From Nonomuraea roseoviolacea subsp. carminata (lineage in GTDB: Bacteria; Actinomycetota; Actinomycetes; Streptosporangiales; Streptosporangiaceae): a stretch of DNA of 64,000 nt. The notes under the pieces were generated by a model. The model was not told the DNA's origin. It worked only from the letters and a program-made list of their open reading frames with translations, and did no database searches. The stretch lies in the NCBI RefSeq assembly GCF_024172185.1, contig NZ_JAMZEC010000001.1:4278001-4342000 (forward strand), given 5' to 3'. Positions 32,177 to 39,953 of the stretch are shown one piece after another. The first letter of the stretch is position 1, and each line of letters starts with the position of its first letter. The position numbers and the translations under genes were made by a program.

Positions 32177-33217
32177 TCAGGCGGGGCCCGTGCTGCGCCG
32201 TACGACGAGTTCGGGGGTGACCTGGCGCAGCCGCGCGACCTTGGCGGGGTCTCCGATGCGGTCGCTCAGCAGGGCCGCCGCCGAGCGCCCCATGGCGCGG
32301 CGCGGCTGGTCGACGGAGGTGAGGGAGATGTGGCGCGAGGCGGACAGGTGGGTGTTGTCGTAGCCCACGACGGACAGGTCGCCCGGCACCCCGAGGCCGA
32401 GCTCGGCCGCGGCGGAGAGCGCGCCGAGCGCCACCGCGTCGGTGGCGGCGAAGATCGCCGTGGGCCTGGGGTCGCGGGTCAGCAGCGCGAGCGCGGCCTC
32501 GCGCCCGCCCTCCTCGGTCGACTCCGCGGCCTCGACCATGATGTACGGGGCGAGCGCGTGCCGGCGCATCGCCACGAGGTAGCCCTCGCAGCGGGTCGGC
32601 CGGGCGCCCTCGATGTGCGCGATCCGCTTGTGGCCGAGCTCGACCAGGTGGTCGATGGCCAGGCGGGCGCCGAGCTGGTCGTCGTCGACCACGATGTCGA
32701 CGCCGCCGAGCTCGATGTCACGTTCCCCGACGACGACCGTCGGGGTGTAGGAGGTGGCCTCGATCAGCGTCTCGCTGGTCGGCGCGATGCCTAACAGCAC
32801 CAGCCCGTCGACCCGCAGCTCCAGGAAGGCCTCCACGGCCTCGTCCTCGAACGCGGGATCCCACTGGCTGTTGCCGATGAGCATGCGCAGGCCGTCGCCG
32901 TGCAGGCTCTCCTGGAGGCCGTCGAGGACCTCGGCGTAGAACGGGTTGTGCAGGTCGGCGACGAGCGCGCCGACCAGGTGGGTACGGCCTTCGACCAGGC
33001 TGCGCGCGACCGCGTTCGGCCGGTAGCCGAGCTCGCGGGCGGCCTGGAGCACGGCCTGCCGCCGGTGCTCGCTGACGTGCGGTGAGCCCCGCAGCACGAG
33101 CGAGACCAGCGATTTCGAGACGCCGGCACGCTCGGCGACGTTGCGGATGGTGGGTCTTGGTCGAGGTATGTCCCGGAGGTCGTTGATGGTGGAAGCCTTG
33201 ACGGGTGGTCCTGACAT
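32177..33217 (-). CDS. LacI-family transcriptional regulator
   Basis: A 346-residue protein starting at ATG 33215-33217, behind GGGGGAGA. An approximately 20-residue N-terminal extension precedes the LacI HTH (PTIRNVAERAGVSKSLVSLVLRGSPHVSEHRRQAV) and the hinge helix AVARSLVEGRT. The periplasmic-binding-like domain runs from about 80 to 340 (LVGALVADLHNPFYAEVLDG, DGLVLLGI, AIFAATDAVALGAL, SLTSVDQPRRAMG). The effector is presumably a sugar. Position suggests control of the downstream amidase/hexosaminidase genes and hence amino-sugar effectors, but no operator could be pinned down. Confidence 0.92.
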   Translation of the reverse strand: MSGPPVKASTINDLRDIPRPRPTIRNVAERAGVSKSLVSLVLRGSPHVSEHRRQAVLQAARELGYRPNAVARSLVEGRTHLVGALVADLHNPFYAEVLDGLQESLHGDGLRMLIGNSQWDPAFEDEAVEAFLELRVDGLVLLGIAPTSETLIEATSYTPTVVVGERDIELGGVDIVVDDDQLGARLAIDHLVELGHKRIAHIEGARPTRCEGYLVAMRRHALAPYIMVEAAESTEEGGREAALALLTRDPRPTAIFAATDAVALGALSAAAELGLGVPGDLSVVGYDNTHLSASRHISLTSVDQPRRAMGRSAAALLSDRIGDPAKVARLRQVTPELVVRRSTGPA

Positions 33218-33308
33218 GTGTCTCCCCCGCGATGCGAAGATGGGCACCTGTCTCACCAAACGATCGAGTTCCCCGCAGGGTACGGCTTGGGGTTAGGGAA
33301 GCCTCATA

Positions 33309-33337
33309 TTGACCATGGCGACAGTTGTCCGCTATGG
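33309..33337 (+). promoter_or_regulatory. promoter of the TetR-family gene
   Basis: TTGACC (33309-33314), a 17-nt spacer, CTATGG (33332-33337). Transcription would start near 33344, 35 nt before the GTG start at 33379. Confidence 0.5.
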
Positions 33338-33378
33338 CGCATCCGGTCGGATACCGCGCTGGTTGTACTGTTCTGCCT

Positions 33379-34020
33379 GTGACAGAGACGACGCGGCCGG
33401 CGCGGCGCAGGCTGACCGTCGACCGTCGCCGCGAGGAACTGATCGCGGCCGCCCTGGAGCTGTTCGGCGGGCGTGACGTCGAGCACGTCTCGATCGACGA
33501 CGTCGCCTCGCGGGCGGGGGCCTCGCGGGCGCTGGTCTACCACTACTTCGGCGGCAAGCAGGAGCTGTACGTGGCCGCGTTGCGGAGCGCGGCGGAGCGC
33601 CTGGAGTCGCGGCTGGTGCCGCAGGGGGACGGCCGGCCGCTGGAGGACCTGGCCGCCGGGCTCGCGAGCTACTTCGACTTCGTGGAGCAGCACGCGGCGG
33701 GCTACGCGGCGCTGCTGCGCGGCGGCCCGGCCGGCCGCGCCGACGAGGTCGGCGAGATCGTGGACGGGGTGCGCCGGCGGTTGTTCCTGCTGGTCCAGAG
33801 GCAGATGCGGGTGACGGAGCCGAGCCCGGTGCTGCGGGCGACGCTGCGGTCGTGGATCGCCTCGGTGGAGACGGCGGGGCTCGACTGGCTCGAACACCGC
33901 GACATGGAACGCGCGGAGCTGGAGCGGCTGCTCGTGGAGCACATGACCGCCCTGCTGGGTGTCGCCGCACGCCATGACGGTGAGGCCGCCCGGCTCCTCC
34001 ACGCGCTGATGGCAGGGTGA
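33379..34020 (+). CDS. TetR-family transcriptional regulator
   Basis: A 213-residue protein. GTG 33379 (VTETTRPARRRLTVDRRRE) is preferred over a reading from 33325, because a promoter at 33309-33337 would fall inside the longer form. HTH at about 20-65: LIAAALELFGGRDVEHVSIDDVASRAGASRALVYHYFGGKQELY. The ligand-binding helical domain follows, with LASYFDFVEQHAAGYAALLRGGP. No divergent transporter or enzyme accompanies it; a LacI gene is divergent upstream and bldC is convergent downstream, so its targets probably lie elsewhere. Confidence 0.9.
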   Translation: MTETTRPARRRLTVDRRREELIAAALELFGGRDVEHVSIDDVASRAGASRALVYHYFGGKQELYVAALRSAAERLESRLVPQGDGRPLEDLAAGLASYFDFVEQHAAGYAALLRGGPAGRADEVGEIVDGVRRRLFLLVQRQMRVTEPSPVLRATLRSWIASVETAGLDWLEHRDMERAELERLLVEHMTALLGVAARHDGEAARLLHALMAG

Positions 34021-34179
34021 CCCGTCACGGACCGTGATCCCGCGGGTCGCGGGGCGGGAAGAGTGGCGCCGGGCGGGCGGCGCCAACTTCCAGAAGCGAC
34101 GTCCGTCGTCACAGTGGTGGACCGGGCCTCCGGCCAGGCCCACCCTTCAACCCCCCTGAGGTCCGTGACGACCTCGGCC

Positions 34180-34383
34180 TTACTCCGAGCGCTGCTGCGG
34201 AATGCCCGCCAGAAGCGCGCGGACCTCGGTCTCCCGGTAACGCCGGTGTCCTCCGAGGGTGCGGATCGACGTCAACTTGCCCGCCTTGGCCCACCGCGTG
34301 ACGGTCTTGGGGTCGACCCTGAACATGGTCGCGACCTCGGCGGGCGTGAGCAGTGGCTCGGCCTCGGGTGTACGAGCTGACAT
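34180..34383 (-). CDS. bldC: BldC, small MerR-like DNA-binding regulator
   Basis: A 67-residue protein nearly identical to Streptomyces BldC as I remember it: EAEPLLTPAEVATMFRVDP, KTVTRWAKAGKLTSIRTLGG and HRRYRETEVRALLAGIPQ. It is a single winged HTH that binds direct repeats cooperatively and holds back entry into sporulation. Its presence implies a developmental actinomycete. A GGAGGAGA ribosome site precedes the ATG. The 322 nt upstream hold no gene, so a long leader or a far promoter is likely. In S. coelicolor bldC is close to the valine dehydrogenase gene, and that order is kept here (from memory). Confidence 0.97.
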   Translation of the reverse strand: MSARTPEAEPLLTPAEVATMFRVDPKTVTRWAKAGKLTSIRTLGGHRRYRETEVRALLAGIPQQRSE

Positions 34384-34705
34384 TTGTGCGGCCTCTCCTC
34401 CGTGTGGACCGGCTCAGCGATCCTGTGACTGCCTGTGCGCGTGTCACGGATGTCCCCCTATGGCCCAAAGCGTGCGGCTTTTCTGGCCCATATGCGGCAT
34501 CACCCGAAGTGACCATACCGCCACGCAGAGCGATTGGCGAGCCCTTCTTTGACCCAACTGCCCGCCCCCATGGCGATGTCACGCTCGGTGATTCTAGCGA
34601 CACGTTTCGTGGTATCGCAGTGAAAACGGCAAACTGCTCAGTTCGCAGAAGCGAGCAGCCGCTAGTCATGACCTACTCATGCAGGTCAGACGGTTGTATT
34701 GGGGC
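34384..34705 (-). promoter_or_regulatory. 322-nt gene-free region upstream of bldC
   Basis: No convincing gene on either strand. On the minus strand a TAGAAT -10-like box at 34591-34596 would give a transcript with an approximately 200-nt leader to bldC; its -35 (CTGCGA or TGCGAT) is weak. Near 34660-34690 two imperfect hairpins (GACCT...AGGTC and CTGCTC...GAGCAG) may terminate the gene ending at 34706. The stretch is AT-richer than neighbouring coding DNA, as expected for a regulatory region. Confidence 0.45.
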
Positions 34706-35569
34706 TCAGTTGGCAGATTCCAGGAGTTGCATTGACTTCCAGCGCAGGATGACCCTCTGGTACATGGCGTAGGCAAGCTCTTCTTGACCCGTGTCCAGGC
34801 CCGTGAGGGCGGCCGACAGCTCCGCCACCGACTGGTCGGCCTGCAGCGCGTCGTCGTCCATGAGGTGCACCAGCCCGCCGTAGTCGAGCTCCACCAGCGA
34901 GTGCGGATGGAACTCCTCCAGCCAGCGCGCCACGTCCTCCACGTCCACGTGCGCCGCCACCTCGCCCAGGTGCCGCCGCAGCACCTGCAGGGCCCGGGCC
35001 GCGCGCCTGCGGGCCTGCGCCATCGAGGTGACGTAGATGAGGTTGCGCCCCGTGGCCGTCGTCACGTCCTGTCCGGGGGCCGCGCCGCCGAGCACCAGCC
35101 AGCGCTCGTTGCCGTCGAACGGCACGAACCACGACGACGGCACGTGCCACGCCGTGGTGCGGATGTGGGTGCGCAGGGCGGAGGAGCCGGCCGCGCGCTT
35201 GTACCGGTCGAAGTCGTCGGCCGTCTGGTCGGAGATCGCCTTGGGGACCAGCCGGTCCATCAGCTTGGCGGGGGTGGCGCCGCGCAGCCGTGAGAACGCC
35301 AGCCACGAGCGCAGCCGCGTCTGCCAAGGGCAGACATAGAGACGGTCCTCCACGCGCCGCAGATACGCGTTGGGGCTCTCCTGGGCGGGAACCGGGTGAG
35401 GGGGCCGGCCGAGCAGGCGCCTGATCGACTCGCCGTGCTCGGCGTTCAGGGCGTTCGCGCGGCGCGGACGGTCACGTGATTCGGCGTACTCGGCCCATGC
35501 CTTCCGCTCGTTCTCGGGGAAGGCGGTCAACGGCTCGTAGACACGGAGATACGCGGCATAGGGCAGCAC
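34706..35569 (-). CDS. conserved hypothetical protein between bldC and Leu/Val dehydrogenase
   Basis: A 287-residue soluble, helical protein. The first half is basic (RKAWAEYAESRDRPRRANALNAEHGESIRRLLG). The middle has a Trp-rich region (YVCPWQTRLRSWLAFSRL and TTAWHVPSSWFVPFDGNERWLVLGG), and the C-terminus is acidic with LVELDYGGLVHLMDDDALQADQSVAELSAAL. No motif I recognise. From memory, a hypothetical gene occupies the same place in Streptomyces, between bldC and the valine dehydrogenase gene, so the synteny argues for a real, conserved gene. It is divergent from the dehydrogenase gene. Confidence 0.8.
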   Translation of the reverse strand: MLPYAAYLRVYEPLTAFPENERKAWAEYAESRDRPRRANALNAEHGESIRRLLGRPPHPVPAQESPNAYLRRVEDRLYVCPWQTRLRSWLAFSRLRGATPAKLMDRLVPKAISDQTADDFDRYKRAAGSSALRTHIRTTAWHVPSSWFVPFDGNERWLVLGGAAPGQDVTTATGRNLIYVTSMAQARRRAARALQVLRRHLGEVAAHVDVEDVARWLEEFHPHSLVELDYGGLVHLMDDDALQADQSVAELSAALTGLDTGQEELAYAMYQRVILRWKSMQLLESAN

Positions 35570-35676
35570 GGAGGCATCGTGTCATGAAGACAACCTGCTT
35601 GCACCGTTGCGGCCACTACCCTGAGAGGTGATCTCCCGCCGCGAAGGAGCGGCGGACCGGACAGGGAGTCACTACC

Positions 35677-36756
35677 GTGACCGACGTCTTCGACCCGTCT
35701 CACAAGGACGCGCACGAGCAGGTCGTCTTCTGCGCCGACCCGCGCAGCGGCCTGCGCGCCATCATCGCCATCCACAGCACGGCCCTCGGCCCGGCCCTCG
35801 GCGGCACGAGGTTCTACCCGTACGAGAGCGAGCAGGCCGCGCTCGCCGACGTGCTCAATCTCTCCCGCGGCATGTCCTACAAGAACGCGCTGGCCGGGCT
35901 CGACCACGGCGGCGGCAAGGCCGTCATCATCGGCGACCCGTCGCGCGACAAGAGCGAGGCGCTGCTGCGCGCCTACGGCCGCTTCGTCGAGTCGCTCGGC
36001 GGGCGCTACATCACCGCCTGCGACGTCGGCACCTACAGCGAGGACATGGACGTCGCATCGAGGGAGTCGCGCTTCGTGACCGGGCGCACCCTCGCGCAGG
36101 GCGGCGCCGGCGACTCCTCCATCCTCACCGCCTTCGGCGTCTTCCAGGGCATGCGGGCCTCGGCCGAGCGGGTCTACGGCACGCCGTCGCTGCGCGGCCG
36201 GCGGGTCGGTATCGAGGGCGTCGGCAAGGTCGGCCACCGGCTGGTCGAGCTGCTGCGCGAGGACGGCGCCGACGTCGTGATCTGCGACGTGGACGAGCGC
36301 GCCGTGGAGCGGGTGCGGCTGCGGCACCCCGAGGTGGCCGTCGTGGCCGACGCCGACGCGCTGACCGGCGCCGACATCGACGTCTTCGCCCCGTGCGCGC
36401 TGGGCGGCGCCCTGGACGACGCCACCGTGGCGCGGCTGCGCGCGAAGATCGTCTGCGGGGCGGCCAACAACCAGCTCGCCCACGCCGGCGTCGAGAAGCA
36501 ACTGGCCGAGCGCGGCATCCTGTACGCCCCCGACTATGTGGTCAACTCCGGCGGGGTGATCCAGGTGGCCGACGAGATCCGCGGTTTCGACATGGAACGG
36601 GCCAGGGCCAAGGCCGCCCAGATCTACGACACCACGCTCAAGATTTTCGCGATCGCGGGCGATGAGGGCGTCCCTCCGGCCGTCGCAGCCGATAGGCTAG
36701 CGGAGCGCAGAATGTCGGAAGTCGGGCGGATTCGGGCCATTTGGCTGGGCCACTGA
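35677..36756 (+). CDS. vdh: leucine/valine dehydrogenase (Glu/Leu/Phe/Val dehydrogenase family)
   Basis: A 359-residue protein starting at GTG 35677. It oxidatively deaminates branched-chain L-amino acids to 2-oxoacids with NAD. The catalytic lysines Lys69 (GMSYKNALAG) and Lys81 (DHGGGKAVIIGD) match the two Lys of Bacillus leucine dehydrogenase; LGGTRFYPY and DVGTYSEDMD are further family signatures. The NAD-binding fold contains GIEGVGKVGHRLVELL. In Streptomyces the orthologue is valine dehydrogenase, feeding precursors to polyketides. Its 2-oxoacid products are substrates of the E1/E2 complex encoded at 58259-61777. Confidence 0.94.
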   Translation: MTDVFDPSHKDAHEQVVFCADPRSGLRAIIAIHSTALGPALGGTRFYPYESEQAALADVLNLSRGMSYKNALAGLDHGGGKAVIIGDPSRDKSEALLRAYGRFVESLGGRYITACDVGTYSEDMDVASRESRFVTGRTLAQGGAGDSSILTAFGVFQGMRASAERVYGTPSLRGRRVGIEGVGKVGHRLVELLREDGADVVICDVDERAVERVRLRHPEVAVVADADALTGADIDVFAPCALGGALDDATVARLRAKIVCGAANNQLAHAGVEKQLAERGILYAPDYVVNSGGVIQVADEIRGFDMERARAKAAQIYDTTLKIFAIAGDEGVPPAVAADRLAERRMSEVGRIRAIWLGH

Positions 36757-36822
36757 CGCCCCGCGCCCATACGACGTACCGAGCTGGGCACAAAACAGGT
36801 ACGGTAATAGGCGAACGATAGG

Positions 36823-36849
36823 CTGACGCCCATAGTCAGGTGGCGTCAG
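36823..36849 (+). promoter_or_regulatory. 27-bp inverted repeat upstream of the DUF3073 gene
   Basis: CTGACGCC (36823-36830) and GGCGTCAG (36842-36849) are perfect inverted arms around 11 nt. A -10-like TAGGCT at 36819-36824 overlaps the left arm. It could be an operator over the start site or a leader hairpin. Confidence 0.5.
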
Positions 36850-36870
36850 CGTGTGGTGCGTTAGCGACGA

Positions 36871-36902
36871 GGGGTCGGGGACGACCCCACATGAGGGGGT
36901 CG
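36871..36902 (+). promoter_or_regulatory. two-state leader hairpin controlling DUF3073 translation (candidate RNA switch)
   Basis: Three 7-nt blocks occur in order: GGGGTCG (36871-36877), CGACCCC (36882-36888), GGGGTCG (36896-36902). The middle block can pair with either flank, not both. Pairing with the first gives a hairpin with a 4-nt loop and leaves the ribosome site free. Pairing with the second gives a 7-nt loop and buries the GAGGGGG region 6-13 nt before the ATG at 36908. Confidence 0.5.
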
Positions 36903-36907
36903 AGCCA

Positions 36908-37129
36908 ATGGGGCGCGGCCGAGCAAAGGCCAAGCAGGTCAAGGTTGCTCGCCAGCTGAAGTACAACAGCGGTGGCACAGATCTTGACCGTCTTCGCGAC
37001 GAACTCGGGGTCGGAGACTCCAGCAACGACGACTCCGACGACCTCAACGACGAGCTCGCGGATCGCTATGCCGATTACGCCGACGACTACACGAGCGGTG
37101 ACGACGACGACCGCTCCGGCCGCCGGTAG
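36908..37129 (+). CDS. DUF3073-family protein
   Basis: A 73-residue protein starting at ATG 36908. The basic N-terminus MGRGRAKAKQVKVARQLKY and then NSGGTDLDRLRDELG are the invariant DUF3073 pattern of actinobacteria; the C-terminus is a disordered acidic tail rich in Asp and Ser. Function unknown; the charge layout suggests nucleic-acid or ribosome contact (inference). In Streptomyces the gene stands next to purM, as here. A two-state hairpin covers its ribosome site, and two terminator hairpins separate it from convergent purM. Confidence 0.95.
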   Translation: MGRGRAKAKQVKVARQLKYNSGGTDLDRLRDELGVGDSSNDDSDDLNDELADRYADYADDYTSGDDDDRSGRR

Positions 37130-37153
37130 CCGCTCTTCTCGTTGACGCGGCCG

Positions 37154-37186
37154 CTCACCCGGCGAGATCTCTCCGCGCCGGGTGAG
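37154..37186. terminator. hairpin after the DUF3073 gene
   Basis: A perfect 11-bp stem, CTCACCCGGCG (37154-37164) with CGCCGGGTGAG (37176-37186), 11-nt loop. It lies between convergent genes; no T tract. Confidence 0.65.
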
Positions 37187-37206
37187 ATGGCGTGTTCCAT
37201 CGGCAG

Positions 37207-37238
37207 AGCCCCACGGACACCCGTCCGTGGGGCTTTCG
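37207..37238 (+). terminator. Rho-independent terminator between DUF3073 gene and purM
   Basis: A perfect 12-bp stem, AGCCCCACGGAC (37207-37218) with GTCCGTGGGGCT (37223-37234), 4-nt loop, followed by TT. On the reverse strand it may also serve purM. Confidence 0.8.
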
Positions 37239-37324
37239 TCGCGCCTCGGGCGCCCTCGCCACCCTTGTGCGTCCGGGAGCCGGGCCGCTCGGCGAGCGAC
37301 CCGGCATCACGGGCGGCGGACGGG

Positions 37325-38350
37325 TCAGCGGTAGCGGGCCTGCCCGGAGCCGGCGACGACCTCGCCGAGCACCCACGCCGGCACCCCGCGACCGGTGAGC
37401 ACCCGCACCGCCTCGTCGGCGGCCTCCGGGGCCACGATCGCGGCCATCCCGACGCCCAGGTTGAACGTCCGGTCCATGTCCTTCTGCTCGATGCCGCCGT
37501 GCCCGGCCAGCACCGAGAAGATCGCCGGGGGCGTCCACGACGACCGGTCGAGCAGCGCGTCGAGGTGACCGGGCAGCGAGCGCGCCAGGTTGCCCTCGAC
37601 GCCGCCGCCCGTGATGTGCGCGTAGGCGTGCACCTCGACCGTCCGGGCCAGGGCCAGGCAGTCGAGCGAGTAGATCCGGGTCGGCTCCAGCAGCTCCTCG
37701 CCGAGCGGCCGGCCCAGCTCGGGCAGCTCCGCCTCCAGCGACAGCCCCGCCTCGCGCACCACGTGACGCACCAGCGAGTAGCCGTTGGAGTGGACACCCG
37801 AGGAGGCGAGCCCCAGCACCACGTCGCCCTCGCGCACCCGCTCGGGCCCGAGCATGGCCGACGCCTCCACGACACCCGTGCCGGCGCCCGCCAGGTCGTA
37901 CTCGTCGGCCCCCATCGCCCCCGGGTGCTCGGCCGTCTCGCCGCCCACCAGCGCGGCGCCGGCCAGCCGGCAGCCCTCGGCGATGCCGCCGACGATCTCG
38001 GCGACCCGTTCGGGCACCACCTTGCCGCAGGCGATGTAGTCGGTCATGAACAACGGCTCGGCCCCGCACACCACCAGGTCGTCGAGGACCATGCCGACCA
38101 GGTCGATCCCGATCGTGTCGTGCTTGCCGTACCGCTGCGCGATCATGACCTTGGTACCCACGCCGTCGGTGGAGGTCGCCAGCAGCGGCCGCTCGTACTT
38201 CAGCAGCGCCGAGGCGTCGAACAGCCCGGCGAAGCCGCTCGCGTCGTCCACGACCTCGGGCCGGCGCGAGCGGGCCACCTTGTCCTTCATCAGCGCGACC
38301 GCGCGCTCGCCCGCCTCGATGTCGACGCCGGCGGCCTCGTAGCTCGTCAC
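37325..38350 (-). CDS. purM: phosphoribosylformylglycinamidine cyclo-ligase (AIR synthetase)
   Basis: A 341-residue protein starting at GTG 38348-38350, overlapping the purF stop by GTGA. It closes the imidazole ring of AIR from FGAM with ATP, step 5 of purine synthesis. AIRS-fold signatures: TSYEAAGVDIEAGERAV at the N-terminus, LLATSTDGVGTKVMIA, VNDLVVCGAEPLFMTDYIACGK-like MVLDDLVVCGAEPLF, GGETAEHPG, GLASSGVHSNGYSLVR, and HITGGGVEGNLARSLP. Length is normal. It is translated from the purF-purM message and ends at the double hairpin shared with the DUF3073 gene. Confidence 0.97.
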   Translation of the reverse strand: MTSYEAAGVDIEAGERAVALMKDKVARSRRPEVVDDASGFAGLFDASALLKYERPLLATSTDGVGTKVMIAQRYGKHDTIGIDLVGMVLDDLVVCGAEPLFMTDYIACGKVVPERVAEIVGGIAEGCRLAGAALVGGETAEHPGAMGADEYDLAGAGTGVVEASAMLGPERVREGDVVLGLASSGVHSNGYSLVRHVVREAGLSLEAELPELGRPLGEELLEPTRIYSLDCLALARTVEVHAYAHITGGGVEGNLARSLPGHLDALLDRSSWTPPAIFSVLAGHGGIEQKDMDRTFNLGVGMAAIVAPEAADEAVRVLTGRGVPAWVLGEVVAGSGQARYR

Positions 38351-39783
38351 GCCTTGCTCTCCAGTACGTACTTGCCGACGTTGTCCTGGTCGATCGGGAT
38401 CGGGTACGAGCCGTCGAAGCAGGCCCGGCAGAGCCGGTCGGCGGGGATCGTGGTGGCCCGGGTGAGCCCCTCCAGCGAGATGTAGCCGAGCGAGTCGGCG
38501 CCGAGCGAGGCCCGGATCTCCTCCACCGAGAGCGAGCCGGCGATCAGCTCGGCGCGGGTGGCGAAGTCGATGCCGTAGAAGCACGGCCACGACACCGGCG
38601 GCGAGGAGATGCGCACGTGCACCTCCTTGGCCCCGGCCTCGCGCAGCATCTTGACGATCGCGCGCTGGGTGTTGCCGCGCACGATCGAGTCGTCCACGAC
38701 GACCAGGCGCTTGCCCTGCACCACCTCGCGCAGCGGGTTGAGCTTCAGGCGGATGCCGAGCTGGCGGATCGTCTGCGACGGCTGGATGAAGGTCCGGCCG
38801 ACGTAGGAGTTCTTCACCAGGCCCTGGCCGTACGGGATGCCGCTGGCCTCGGCGTAGCCCACGGCGGCCGGCGTGCCGGACTCGGGCGTGGGGATGACCA
38901 GGTCGGCGTCCACGGGGTGCTCACGGGCCAGCACGCGGCCGATCTCGACCCGCGTCACCTGGACGCCCCGGCCGGCGATCGTGGTGTCGGGGCGGGCGAG
39001 GTAGACGTACTCGAACAGGCACCCCTTGGGCTCGGCCAGCGCGAAGCGGCGCGACCTGACGCCCTGCTCGTCGATCGTGAGCAGCTCGCCGGGCTCGATC
39101 TCCCGCACGAACGTGGCGCCCACGATGTCGAGGGCGGCCGTCTCGGAGGCGACCACCCAGCCACGCTCCAGGCGGCCGAGCACCAGCGGGCGGATGCCCT
39201 GCGGGTCGCGCGCCGCGTAGAGGGTGGCCTCGTCCATGAACACGAGTGAGTACGCGCCCTTGACCTGCGGCAGGAGCTCCGCGGCCGCGTCCTCGACGGA
39301 CCTGCTGCGGTCCTGCGCGAGCAGCGCGGCCAGCACCTCGGTGTCGGTGGTGGCCCTGGTCACGCCCGGGTTGAGGCGCTGGGCCAGCTCCGGGGTGTTG
39401 ATGAGGTTGCCGTTGTGGGCCAGCGCCAGCCCGCCGACCTCGGTGGAGCTCAGTGTCGGCTGCGCGTTCTCCCACACGCTGGAGCCGGTGGTGGAGTAGC
39501 GGCAGTGGCCGATCGCCAGGTGACCGCGCAGGGTGCCCAGCACGGACTCGTCGAAGACCTGGGCCACGAGGCCCATGTCCTTGTAGACGAGAATGCGGCT
39601 GCCCTCGCTGACCGCGATGCCCGCGGACTCCTGGCCGCGGTGCTGCAACGCGTACAGCCCGTAGTAGGTGAGTTTGGACACTTCCTCGCCTGGCGCCCAC
39701 ACGCCGAAGACGCCGCAGGCGTCCTTGGGAGCTCGATCGTCGGGGTCCAGGTCATGGCCGAGCCGGCCGTCGCCTTTCAGCAC
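38347..39783 (-). CDS. purF: amidophosphoribosyltransferase
   Basis: The chosen start, GTG at 39781-39783, gives 478 residues; the frame stays open to 39855, but the Streptomyces orthologue (from memory) begins at the equivalent point, VLKGDGRLGHD. It makes phosphoribosylamine from PRPP and glutamine, the first committed purine step. After propeptide removal, Cys23 (KDACGVFGVW) becomes the N-terminal nucleophile of the glutaminase domain. The PRPP loop is VVVDDSIVRGNT. Cys residues in PPVSWPCFYGID and RLCRACFDG fit the [4Fe-4S] ligands of the Bacillus-type enzyme. There is no clear Shine-Dalgarno sequence at the chosen start. Confidence 0.95.
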   Translation of the reverse strand: MLKGDGRLGHDLDPDDRAPKDACGVFGVWAPGEEVSKLTYYGLYALQHRGQESAGIAVSEGSRILVYKDMGLVAQVFDESVLGTLRGHLAIGHCRYSTTGSSVWENAQPTLSSTEVGGLALAHNGNLINTPELAQRLNPGVTRATTDTEVLAALLAQDRSRSVEDAAAELLPQVKGAYSLVFMDEATLYAARDPQGIRPLVLGRLERGWVVASETAALDIVGATFVREIEPGELLTIDEQGVRSRRFALAEPKGCLFEYVYLARPDTTIAGRGVQVTRVEIGRVLAREHPVDADLVIPTPESGTPAAVGYAEASGIPYGQGLVKNSYVGRTFIQPSQTIRQLGIRLKLNPLREVVQGKRLVVVDDSIVRGNTQRAIVKMLREAGAKEVHVRISSPPVSWPCFYGIDFATRAELIAGSLSVEEIRASLGADSLGYISLEGLTRATTIPADRLCRACFDGSYPIPIDQDNVGKYVLESKA

Positions 39784-39953
39784 GTAGTTCAGTTTAGGTC
39801 GGTCGCTTCGCTGCTCGCACACCCGGGTGCGCATCGCGGCCACGGGAGGGGACACAGGGGGCGCTTGGCCGCATGGTGTCCCAAGGATGGACGGGGTTTT
39901 ACCGTGTCACACCCTTTCTGGGCTGCTGCGCGCGTAAGGGTGAAGTGTTCGGC

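Noticed and set aside
34259..34772. Plus-strand short readings across the bldC upstream region
   Set aside because: They overlap bldC antisense, lack ribosome sites and codon bias, and have Cys/Ser-rich noise composition.
39784..39855. Longer N-terminus of PurF starting at 39855 or 39834
   Set aside because: The extra residues are not expected before the short propeptide, and the remembered Streptomyces protein starts at the equivalent of 39783, although no start has a good ribosome site.
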